Origin: Rosa chinensis
Taxonomy: Eukaryota > Streptophyta > Magnoliopsida > Rosales > Rosaceae
Assembly: GCF_002994745.2 (NCBI RefSeq)
Contig: NC_037094.1
Coordinates: forward strand, 46,017,139-46,081,138
Direction of reading: 5' to 3'
DNA length: 64,000 bases
Made by a program: the position numbers and the translations under genes. The notes under the pieces were generated by a model that saw nothing but the letters and a program-made list of their open reading frames with translations, searched no databases and was not told the DNA's origin. Below are positions 22,960 to 33,424 of this stretch, one piece after another (within the stretch, counting starts at the first letter, position 1; every line of letters begins with the position of its first letter).

Positions 22960-23826
22960 AGGGTCATCATGGGCTAGGCTAGGGCCAACCCTACCCTAAA
23001 TTTTAGGGCTTAGGGTTGGGCCTGCCAGGGCCCAGTCAAAGTCAACAAAATTTAGGGTCGGACCAGGGCTTAAATATGCTAACACTTACCCACCCGAAAG
23101 GCCCGAGCCGCTAGGGCCGAAAGGGCCAGCCTTCTGGAAAGCGCCAAATAGGGCTGAAATTATCCGACAAGAGCCTTATTTTGTTTAAACAAAAGAAATA
23201 CATTATTTTTATTTTTTATTTGGAATTAACTTATAACATTTATCCAGGTATCTAATACATTAAAGGGGGATCCCGCTTTATCCATGTATCTGATTGTACA
23301 CTAAGTAGGTCTATTTTCTATGTACCACTGTGAGTACTACCCCTATCTTCCTGTCTATATAGATGGCAACGGAAGGGTATATGACGGCCTATTCTAGCTT
23401 TTATGGAATATATTCTTTTGCCCTCGGGCACTTCAAAAAAAAAAACATTTATAAATATTAGTTAAGATGGTTATATTCAATTAACTATCTCTCTAAATCT
23501 CCCAAAATTAATTGTTGTTTAACGAGGGAAATAAAAATTAAAGAAAATAAAGCTTAGGAAATCAATTACAAAGAAAGAGATAAGTTGTATGTTATATAAA
23601 AAAGATAAACATATTTTAAAAAAATAGAAAAAATAGAAAATTATTAGGGTTTAATGGGCCGGGCCGAGCCCCGCCCTAACATTCTCAAATGGTCAGGCTT
23701 CATTTACATGGCCCTTACCCTATCCAGTTTGAGAAAGGGTCGGGCCGGCCACCCTAATGCAAGGGCCGGGTCGGGCTTCAGCCCCACAGGCGGGTGAGCT
23801 TAGGGCTAAAGAGCTGCTGCTATTCA
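22960..23826. mobile_element. GC-rich GGGCC-motif element (candidate), split by a LINE tail
   Basis: Both flanks (about 22,970-23,160 and 23,645-23,820) are dense in GGGCC/GGCCC words such as GGGCCGGGCCGAGCC, in broadly opposite orientation, around an AT-rich core. This is reminiscent of hAT-like MITEs with GGGCC subterminal repeats. Exact ends and a target duplication were not found. Confidence 0.3.
23215..23448 (+). mobile_element. LINE 3' tail
   Basis: This stretch differs from its surroundings and ends in an 11-A run preceded by TTTTGCCCTCGGGCACTTC, like plant LINE 3' termini. A possible target duplication is ACATT(A)T at the two sides. No coding part is present. Confidence 0.4.
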
Positions 23827-23830
23827 AAGA

Positions 23831-24606
23831 TTTTTTTTTTTTTTCAATTAAGGAAATAAAATTACAACAAAGAACCCTTTTCACAACCTAACGCTAGATT
23901 ATCAAATAATGCGTATGACAAGCTGAAAGGGTAAATTCCTCCAAGCATTTGAGGTAGAACTATAACCAGTACTCCCAATAACATTAGTAATGAGGTTAGC
24001 TTCTCTTATGATATGCCTAATCTTGAAACTCTGGAGTTGATTGGCTAGCTAGTTTGTGTCTTTGAGGATATTTGATCTACCAAGTAGGAAAATGGTTCCA
24101 AAGATACTGTCAATCAGAAGCTTTGAGGTCTTCTTCAACCTCTAATTTTGTAAAACCATGGATGATGGTAGCATGAAGACTAGCTGTTACAGCTAGAGCT
24201 TCTGAGGTTAAAACATCATTTATGCCTAAAATTTTAGAGGTAGCTAGAATTGGATTACCACAGTCATCTATAAACACAAAACCACCAGCACTATGGTAAT
24301 TGGCTTTAACAGAGCCATGAAAATTTAATTTTAAAAACCTGTAGTAGGAGGTTGCTATTTAATCATTTCATTCTATTTGTTTTTCTTTAAGGGAGGATCA
24401 TTGAATTTCCTATAATTAGAGAATAAATTGAAAGTTGAACACAATACTTGTAGAGGGTCTTTATGAAGAGTTCTAAAAATGACATTGTTTCTATTAATCC
24501 AAAGACTGGCAGGGGCATAATCTTCAGGCAATGCTGAAATAATTTTTAGTAACAGGGTCACTAAATTTGGAGAGAAAGTCTAACCAGTCAATAAAAAAAT
24601 TATTCC
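23831..24606 (-). pseudogene. LINE-D, RNase H part and poly-A tail
   Basis: A T-run at 23,831-23,844 marks the poly-A end of a minus-strand LINE. Reading leftward from 24,561 on minus gives SLWINRNNVIFRTLHKDP, the linker after zf-RVT. The RNase H fold follows (LKLNFHGSVKANYHSAGGFV at about 24,330, then EALAVTASLHATI) with several stops near the end. Its 5' neighbour domain (zf-RVT) lies beyond an insertion at 25,993-26,300. Confidence 0.8.
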
Positions 24607-25992
24607 CACTCTCTCCCTATGAATAAGAGTGAGTTCTCTGACCTAGCGCTCTGCTAGGGTGTATGGAGCGATGCATGTTTGGGTTGGTTGCGACCTATAC
24701 CTTCTTCATTCATGGAGTTCTCTTCAGGCTTTTGCCATGTTGTGTTTTCCTTCGCTGTTCTTGAAGTCATATTGTGTTTCGTAAGTAGGAAAACTTGTTC
24801 TTGGTGTTGCTTTGCCAATGAGCCAATGGAGTGTTGGGTCGGCCGTGGAGGGTGTTGGTTGTCAGGTGGAGTGGGATCCGGGTCATTGTGGTTGTTGTTA
24901 CGAAGTGGGATCCGAGTTGTTTCTATGGTCATCGATAAGCTTAAACTTGATGCCTTCTTTCCTCGATAGTCATCGCACTTCATTTCATCTTGACAGGGAC
25001 GAGGGTGTGTTTTGCAATCGGTGGTTGAGATGGGTGGTTTTGATTCTCTGGCTGGATCTGTGTTCGATGCTGCTACTTTCAGTTCTTAGATGTTGGAGTA
25101 GGCTGTGTGGGGGTGCAGGTAAGGCCATCTCCAGCTATGGTGGTCTAAAATATACCCCAGGATAAATTTTAGTCCCCAACAATAACTATTCAAGAAAATA
25201 GTAAAGGCTATAATTGTGATCATCTCCAACCCTTAGGGCTAGCAAATTTGTAGGCTCCACAATGAAATTAATCATAGCCCTTGCATTGATCTCTCTACAC
25301 TACACCAGATTTATTATTTGGGCTAACAAATTCGTGGGCTCCATGCCTTGAGAGCTAAAGGTAGCCTAGCCCTTGGCCTTATAGCCCCTCAAAATCTTTT
25401 TCGGTTTAGCTTAGCCCACCCATTGCAGGTAAAAATCTTGGTTTTAAGGGCAAAATCCATCTTGTAGCCCTCCTTTGGAGATGGCTTAATAGACCTTTTT
25501 TTCTGTATTGTCAATTGATGCGCAGTGTGATGGTGGTTGGGGTTGTCGGCGGTGGCAATGACATTTGACATGGTTAACTAATTGCTTGGAGAAGACCTAG
25601 TTGGGCTTAGGCTCAAGTCTGTTACTCAAACTTGGGTCTAAGTCTTATTGGGTGGTCAATGATAGAGAATATTGGGTTTACCAAATTCTGGATCCAAATT
25701 TGGGATTCGGGACGAATCTCAGTTCGATATCTAATCATTTATTTTTATTGGAATCAATAACCGTAAGGAACTGCAGGGATTATTGGTTTGAGGTTGTTAG
25801 CGAGTCTACTGATAGATTCTGCATAAAATTTTTATGGTTGGCTTCTTATTAGTTTACTTCCCTCGGGCTTCACTCAATAGGTGGAGTGATATTACGTTTA
25901 GCAGTGTCTCTTTTTGACTGTCTCACTGGGTGGGTCACTATGTAATATTGTTTTTTTATTGAATGAAATGGCCGATCTCCTTCTACTAAAAA
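24607..25992 (+). mobile_element. LINE-E 3' fragment inserted in LINE-D
   Basis: Near-perfect direct repeats of about 16 bp flank this block: AATAAAAAAATTATTCC at 24,590-24,606 and AATAAAAAATTACTCC at 25,993-26,008. The block ends with GGCCGATCTCCTTCTACT plus an A-rich tail, as in plant L1 elements. Removing it rejoins the LINE-D frame (zf-RVT ...WSNFLFF to the linker). The interior has only weak open frames (24,679-25,165) and is interpreted as 3' untranslated LINE sequence. A Harbinger-type MITE sits inside. Confidence 0.75.
25123..25486. mobile_element. PIF/Harbinger-type MITE, TSD TAA
   Basis: It begins GGCCATCTCCAGC and ends GGAGATGGCT, which are inverted terminal repeats, and is flanked by TAA at 25,120-25,122 and 25,487-25,489. 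Length is 364 bp. Internal TAGCCC/GGGCTA words are repeated in both orientations. The GGCCATCTCCA terminus with TWA duplication is a well-known plant Harbinger MITE form. Confidence 0.85.
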
Positions 25993-26300
25993 AATAAAAA
26001 ATTACTCCAACTAGATAAGTCTACGTTTGGAAAAGTTTCTTTCCAAACCTTAAGAAAGAAAGCACAGTTAAAAAACAAATGATCAACAATTTCTAGGGCA
26101 TTATGGCATATAGGACACGTTCTATCAAGATTCATATTAGAATAAATTTGATCTCGAGTATGTAATATTTTTTGAGTTAGTTGCCTAGCTAAATATTTTA
26201 ATCTTAGGTGGAACTTGGAAGGTAGCCCTCCATAATTTTTTTGAATAGGAATTGATTTCATTAGTAACCAAGCCCATGAAAACAGGCCAGAGTGTAACAT
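25993..26300 (-). pseudogene. LINE-D, zf-RVT domain piece
   Basis: The minus-strand frame reads KNYGGLPSKFHLRLKYLARQ, then CPICHNALEIVDHLFFNCAF and VWKETFPNVDL. It carries the zinc-binding cysteines and DHLF..C motif of the LINE zf-RVT domain. It continues across the LINE-E insertion into the linker at 24,561. The RT itself is absent (5' truncation near 26,300). A run of about 18 A at 26,319-26,337 lies just outside. Confidence 0.85.
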
Positions 26301-26337
26301 AATTTATATAAGAAAATTCAGAAAAAAAAAAAAAAAA

Positions 26338-27535
26338 AACCAGATAATCTATCTAAGCCAACTAAACTCATTAGAGTCTAAAGAGACGCTCGCTGAATTG
26401 CAGGTCTATGCTAAGTAAGAACAATCTCGCTTTCTAAGGAAAAATCAATCATCTAGTTTAACCTGCCATCACTCAATTATGGTACAAATATCAACTAGAA
26501 ACATCTTAGATAAGCTTATAGAAATTACTCCTATTGTAAAAGGCTTGAGTTCCATATGTCTATGTCTTTAAAATGCTAAGCAAGTACTTTCTCCTGCCCC
26601 TTGGGGTCGGAGCTGGCACTTGCCTTAGGTTATTTAGCAGCCAACAATCTTGGCATCGGGTTGGTCTCTTTACTCAGTGAAATCTTACTCAACTTGAGCC
26701 CAGGCCCAAAGTCCCAAGCCTAACCACAAACTAAGTGGATAGTCGCCCAATCTCTCTACCAGGCCATCACCGTCAAAATCAAAACCTCCGTTGGCCGACC
26801 TTTCCATCACTTCATCTCATCGATTAGGTAATCACCAAAATCAGAGCAACCTTCTGTACATCTCTTCTACGTCGGAAAGAGATCTAATCGATCGACAATT
26901 CGCAACCCAAGACCACCACAAGCCTCTGCCGTACTTATCAAAACATATCCACCTAAAAGCCGGGCCGGATCAGAGATCCAAATCGATTTCAAATTTGCTC
27001 TCTCCAGTCAGCGGTCTCTGATGTACCTTATCTCTATCTACCTCCGCACTGCAAGACGACTATCCCACCAATACAAGCCAGAATCAGTTCAACCTTCTGC
27101 CACCACCAACCCGACGCTGAACCCTACACCTAGCGTTACAGCAACCCACGAAGAGAGCTCGCAGGGCTGAACAGACGACACTCGGAGAGATGCCGCAACA
27201 CTAGACTCAAAACCCTAAAGCTTTGCTTTTTCCAAAACTTAGTCTAGTACTTCCATAATTTGTTCAGTAGATTAGATCTTGAATGAGAGGTCTAGTACTT
27301 CCATAATTTGTTCAGTAGATTAGATATTGAATGAGCAATATTGTTTTGAACAAGAAAGTTCGAAGCTGATTTAATTGAAAACTTGTCATTGCCAATGCGA
27401 CTCTAAACAGGTTCATCTATAGCATTAGTACGTAAAAGGAATATAATGTTTTGGACAATATCAACAGGGAGAAAGGCGCTCTGCTTGGTCAAATAATTTT
27501 ATTTTTACCTAACGGCTGCGTATCGTAGAGTAGAC
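26338..27535. other. Unassigned region, no gene seen
   Basis: A C-rich stretch (26,700-27,210) gives a 76-codon + strand frame without known motif and may be an old LINE UTR. At 27,241-27,336 a 48-bp unit (GTCTAGTACTTCCATAATTT...) is tandemly duplicated. Confidence 0.4.
27241..27336. repeat. 48-bp tandem duplication
   Basis: GTCTAGTACTTCCATAATTT followed by GTTCAGTAGATTAGAT occurs twice, offset by 48 bp, with two or three differences. Confidence 0.9.
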
Positions 27536-28165
27536 AAGATTGGATTTAGGATTTCAAATTGGATTAGATTGGATAGGAGATGCTAACTTCAAACCAATCT
27601 TGCGTATATCTAATAAGATTGGAAAACGGATAAGATTTAAAAACAAACAAAAAAAACTCATTGAGAAAATTAATCTGGAGCACGACGAAGATGACAATTT
27701 CAGAACAAAATCGAATAGATCTGGATCATGATTATGCACTCATTCACGTTTTGCTCACGGAGGTGGTGACGACAGGGATCAGGGAGGTGATGATGGCGGT
27801 GATCAAGGAGGTGGTGGCGGTATATGATCGACCATCTACGTTTGTGGGGGTGAAGATCGAGCAGAATCTGAATGCAATTCGGGCCTGCCTGACTACTATC
27901 TAGCAGTCGTTGGCCTAGACACCATTGCTGAGATCAGAGAGGCTTCGATGAGGTAGAGGTTAATGGTGGCTAAAGATGAAGAGGGAATTTTTTTTTTTCC
28001 TTTCCGATGAGCTCGAAGACGAAGGTGCGATGTATGGTTTTTTCAGTTTTTCTGCATGTTTATCATATCCAGATGGATAAGATTTATCTTACCTTCTCAA
28101 CAAGATTTTATATCAAGATCTGATATGACGAAAATTCTTCCACCCACCCAGGCGGGTGGTCACCC
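27536..28165. repeat. GATAAGATT-rich dispersed repeat with palindromic end
   Basis: The sequence is rich in GGATAAGATT-like words and ends in the hairpin CCACCC...GGGTGG followed by TCACCCC. The reverse complement of its last about 100 bp is similar to the sequence that surrounds the solo LTR at 33,407-33,424 plus 36,041-36,160. It is thus a dispersed element family. Superfamily and far end are unknown. Confidence 0.4.
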
Positions 28166-28445
28166 CATGTGCTGTCAAGAGATCTGGCGCTCTTTACGCT
28201 ACTAGCCAATGTAGGCCATTAGATCGTTAGTTAATAGACGGAGATATGGTCACGGTTTCAAATACTGTTGGCCAAAAAACTCTTCAATAAATGCGGTAAA
28301 AAATCAATGGCTAGGGAAATGAAACACACGATTAAATCGTGTCTCTGTTTCTTCTTCCTTGTTTACGAAGAGGTCAAGTAGTTTTGGGCGAATCCAAGCG
28401 CAAGCAGCGAGAGCTTTGAAAGAACCCAAGAGAAAGGCTACCTGC

Positions 28446-28590
28446 ATGGTGAAGTGTTTGAGGCCAACCAATGTGGTGATCCTCCTCCACAGTCGCTACG
28501 CCTACCGCAAGGCCTTCATCGTCGAGGGCGTCAACTACACTACCTCATCGCCGGAATCAAGAAGTAGCCAAACAAGAAATAAATCATGTT
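28446..28590 (+). pseudogene. RPL27: 60S ribosomal protein L27 (eL27) pseudogene fragment
   Basis: eL27 is a large-subunit ribosomal protein of about 135 residues. The + strand from ATG 28,446 reads MVKCLRPTNVVILLHSRYAY, then RKAFIVEG, which matches the conserved eL27 N-terminus (MVKFLKPNKAVI...GRYAGRKAVIV pattern). A frameshift near 28,540 moves to a frame reading LIAGIKK followed by a stop, where eL27 has AGIKKYP. Internal residues between are missing. It is a truncated, frameshifted copy. The absence of an intron does not by itself prove retroposition over so short a span. Confidence 0.8.
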
Positions 28591-29786
28591 TGATTTAGAA
28601 TATATGGGTTTAAGAACTAAATTTCGATCGTGTTAATTGATAGGGAAGTCAACATATAATCACCATTGCTGCCTGCAAACCTAACCAAAAATTTCTTGCG
28701 CAGCCAAGCAATTTAGGGTTTCAAACTTTCAATCATTAGATTCAACTGTTTCGAATTTGTCTGCACCTAATTAGATGAGATTGACCTGGAAGTTATAGTT
28801 TTTCAACCTCCTTTTTCATTCATAATCCCAAGGTGGAATTGATTATCTTTTGTTGTCGAGTTTGGGTTTGAGAATGAGAAGAGCTGCAGAGAGGGGAACA
28901 GAGATAAAGCGAGAGGAAATAAATGTTTAGAGTGAAATAATTAGCTGATGGGCTTTACTTCTTCATTTCGATTGCTGTATCTATGAAAAGTAAGGAAATA
29001 GAAGAAAACGTGGTCGTTACCGGAGCAAAAGAGCACCGCCAATGGTGACTGAGTCGCCGGAAAACTGAATCGAAGAACCGCCTAAGCTTTCAGCTTTCGA
29101 TTCTCCCTCCAAACTCAATCGATGGACAAACTAAAGACCATAGAGACATCAGCGATCAAGAGGCAGGTCGGAAGGGACTGGTTCCCCGCCGCAACATGGC
29201 CTAACCTGGGAGATTCAGTCGTTGCTTCGCGGGTCAAGAGAACGGGTCGACAGGCCCTATGCTTCTTGGCTCTTCGATCTGAATTGGGTATATACAGCCA
29301 AGAATTATATTTTGGTCAACGGCTCAGGTCAAGCGGTGAGTTTATAGACACGCGGGTCAGACTACACCGTGTCAATTTCCTTTTCTTTAAATATTTTTAT
29401 ATAATTTCAGAAAATCGTAATAAATAGCTCAAGTTCCAAAAAAAATTCAGAAAATTCTCACGGATTTGTCATGTCGCGTCTTTTATTATCGAACCTATAA
29501 AATGGAGATTTTACATCAAGAAAAATTTAGAAAATATTTCTGAGATCTCTAAACAATCACCGAGACCATATACTCAATTTCTAATTATTCCTCTTTAATT
29601 CCTTAATTTTTTTTTTCGAGTAGTGATATGTACCCTTGTATTTGACATTACATTAATAGTAATATTTGATATTACCTTACTCATGTATTCCACTTTAACT
29701 CCTTAAATTTTTCCTAGTAGTAATAAACTTTTTGTTAAATTTATCGATTTTCAATTTCATTCTAAAAAAATGAAATTAATAAATTT
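28591..29786. other. No gene seen
   Basis: A 101-codon + strand frame at 29,122-29,427 has no recognisable motif. The rest is AT-rich with no clear terminal repeats. Confidence 0.4.
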
Positions 29787-31330
29787 GACATTATCCATCT
29801 ATTTATAATGTATTAGTAGGTCCTGTATACAAAATTAACCCGATCCGCCGTTATTTCGGCATCAAACAAAACCATCAACCCTTTAGACACTTATACTTCC
29901 CTAAGGGAAGCAATACCACGAGGAGATAAACTTTCCAAAATTTTTACATTGATTGATATAGCTCATACCCGAGAGAGTGTGAGAGCTGACAAATAAAAAA
30001 AAAAAAATTGTGAATGACCGGTTATGGGAATATTAGTTTTATGTAATATTTATGATTTAGGGTAGACCTAGTAGATCGAGATGCAAACGATGATGAAAAT
30101 AGCTGAAATTTTGACGATACCAATTTCTTCTTATCATGATAAAATCCGAGGGTCGATTTTAATAAATTTGATTTCCTCCACCTTGTTGCTTGTGAAAGGT
30201 TTATATTTTTATACACATACTAAACAAGTTAGACCACATTAGTAGGCACATATAAGGATTTTGTGCGATCCAAAAAATCTAAACTAGAAAATCGATAAAT
30301 GTGACATTACCCATATATTTATAGCATATCAATAGGCACTATGTAAAAAAATTAACCCGATCCACCGTCATTTTGACATCAAACAAAGCAGTCAACCCTT
30401 TACACACTTACACTTCCCTAAGGGAAGCTATACCACGAGAAGATAAATTTCTCGAAAGTTTTACATTGGTTGATATATTTCATACCCACGAGAGTATGAG
30501 GGCTGGTAGATTGAAAAAAAAAAAAAAATATTGTGAATGACCGGTTATAAGCATATTAGTTTTATGTGGTATTTCGGGTTTAGAGTTGACCTAGTAGATC
30601 AAGACCCAAATGATGATGACAATAGCTGAAATTTTGACCATATCCATTTCTTCTTATCATGATAAAATCTGACGGTCGATTTTAATAAATTCTATTTCAT
30701 CCACCTTGTTGCTTGTGAAATGTTTATATTTTTATACACATAATAAACAAGTTAGACCACATTAATAGGCATATAAGGATTTTGTGGGATCCAAAAAATC
30801 AAAACTAGGAATAGATAAATGTGACATTACCCATCTATTTATAGCGTATCAATAGATACTGAGTATAAAATTTAATTCACCAATTATTTCGACATCAAAT
30901 AAAGCGGTCAACTCTTTATACACTTATAAATCCCTAAGGGGAGCTATACCACAAAGAGATAAACTTCCTGAAATTTTTACATTGGTTGATATATCTCATA
31001 CCCCACGAGAGTGTAAGAGCTGATAGATGGAAAAAAGAAACTGCGAATGACCAGTTATAAGTATATTAATTTTATGTAGTATTTAGGGTTTAGAGTTGAC
31101 CTAGTAGATCGAGACCCAAACGATGAAGAAAATGGCTGAAATTTTGACCATAACTATTTCTTCTTATCATGGTAACATCCAACGGTCGATTTTGATCATT
31201 TCTATTTACTCCACCTTATTGCTCATGGAAGGTTTACTTCTCAATATAACTACTAAACAAGTTAGATCACATTAGTATGCATATAAGGATTTTGTGCAAT
31301 CCATATAATCAAAATTGGGAATCAAAAAAA
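29787..31330. repeat. About 520-bp tandem repeat, three copies
   Basis: Units start at the word GACATTA(T/C)CCATCTATTTA at 29,787, 30,303 and 30,823 (spacing 516 and 520). Every unit holds the same ordered landmarks: CTTCCCTAAGGGAAGC, a T(A/T)GATTGAAAAA-like A-run, TGAATGACCGGTTAT, GACCTAGTAGATC, TTTCTTCTTATCATG and AAACAAGTTAGACCACATTA. The third unit is the most diverged and decays near 31,330. No coding capacity is conserved between units. Confidence 0.95.
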
Positions 31331-33419
31331 TGTAATCCACTCATCCAACGGCCGGCTTCTCCAAATTAAGTTTTCACCACGCAGTCGCTTTTGAAAGTCA
31401 TATTCCTATATGTAATGTACAAGTTATACAACACTACTAGGCGTATTGATATTATTTTCTAATAACCAAATCAGTTGATAAAGTTTGTTTTCGACTCTTT
31501 GGATGTATCCACCGAGTAGTTACCTACGTCATGTAAAATTAGTCGCATGGTTGTTGGTGGATACAGCATTAATCAACATAATAGTTACAAAACTAACATC
31601 GGTTACAAACCTAATAGTGACATCTTAAATTTTTCAAAATTTTTATTGAGGAGAAATCTCAAATTTAAAAGTTTGAAAATAAATTGCGTGAGGAGCTCAT
31701 GGGAATTTTTGGAAAATTTTTTGGAAACACCTAAAATATTTATTATGAATTTATGAAACTTAAAATTATAGAAATTGATTAAAAAAAATAGAAAAGTGAG
31801 CTTGGGACATATTTTTTGGAAATTTATTAAATGTGAATGTCCGATTTGAGAACTCGATAATTAAATATGCATTGCGACTAAATTTTGTGAAATTTTTCAA
31901 ATGTCAAATCTCTTTATAATGAATTTCAGAAGTTTGAAAATAAATCTAAAAAAATAATTCATACAGTTGTTCACTGTCATCTTAGAGAACTTACTTTCAC
32001 AATTTTTTTTCAACCTTTTTTTTGCCATTTTAATTTTATGTCATTGTGATTTATTTAGAATAACGGCAGACAAATTTGAGAGAATGATGTATGGTTTATT
32101 ACAATATACTATCACAAAACAATTCAAAAAAACTAAAAATCCGTACGTCCGAGGGGTATCCATACCCATATAACTTCTTTTTAGTTTTTCGTTTTGGATA
32201 GAATATTCATATCACTTTATTTCTAAATAAAAAAAAATATTATTTTATTTTTGTATTTTCAAACCAGAACTAATTTTATGATTCTGATATTTTTTTTTTA
32301 AGTTTATGATTAAAAAAAGAATTTTTTTAAAAAAATCTTTTTTGATGCAAATCTTCATCTTCATTTTCTGGGTATCTATCCCAGATCTTCAATCTTCAAT
32401 AAGGTTGGCAATCTGGCATTACCCACACTAACCCATACCCAGTCTTAGTTTTCACGGGTATTTCCCTACCCACCCACCTGCTAAATGGGTACCCAACTAC
32501 CAATCCTCTTCTGTGCCTCAAACCTCAACCCTATGGATGCTAAAGACTGCAGAAGATGATCGATCTATTGAACATTGATCTTAGAGAAAAGTGACGCTAG
32601 AATGACCTTGATTCGGGTATTTGAATTGGATTATTGTTGTTTGGCTTTTGATTCCGGTATTTGAATTGGATCTCGAAAAAAGAGTTCGTGGCGGTGGAGG
32701 ATCGAGACGTAGCAGAAGATGCGATGATCAAAGAACGACGATGCAGCGGCTGAGTGTTGGGAGTATGGAAATCGAAGGAGGAAGTGCGAATAATCCAATT
32801 TGAGAATTCAATCACAATATCCGATATTAGACCAGATAGCAACCAACCTAACATTCAACTTGTATGGATTTTCCCGTCACTGACATTAAAGCCCGGAGAA
32901 ATCACCACCAAGATCGCGTCCTACACACAGTATTAACAACGCGGGCTGCGGAGGGCTTCTTGGGATTCTCAAAGGTACTATAACACCGACATTCAGATTA
33001 GTGCTTAGTCAATGACGGAGACCTCTGTTATGCCCCAATTTGGTTTTTGGTCCTTTGGGCTTCAATCGTCCTCTTCAGATTTCCGGCGACGGGAACTCAG
33101 CATGGACTCAAATATAATCTTTCGCCAACCCGCCATTGTCGCCGACGATTGAAACATTGACATCGGATCTCTTATTTGACACCACTTGCGGATCTCTCCT
33201 CCTGTGTATGCGACTAAGGGAAACATTGGATTTGGGATTTCTCCCATTCTTTCAGTTGTATAGCACGTGCATACCATTTGATTCATGTAAATATGATTTT
33301 ACTGAGGTCAACATTTTTTGGTGTTCCTCACCAAACGTCCAAACGATTAACAGAAACACAAATCCTAACAGAGCGTGTAATCCCGTGTATACACGCGCTG
33401 TTAAACACCCTGGGTGAGC
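31331..33419. other. AT-rich region, no gene seen
   Basis: Long A/T tracts lie at 31,600-32,340. Around 32,400-32,510 the words GGTTGGCAATCTGG and ACCCATACCC/GGGTATTTCCC hint at an hAT-like end, but no partner end was found. 32,600-33,400 contains short open frames on both strands with no motif. The sequence directly left of the solo LTR (33,407-33,424) belongs to the palindromic repeat family seen at 28.1 kb. Confidence 0.4.
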
Positions 33420-33424
33420 ACCCA

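Noticed and set aside
32403..32520. hAT element starting GGTTGGCAATCTGG
   Set aside because: No opposite terminus or target duplication was found.
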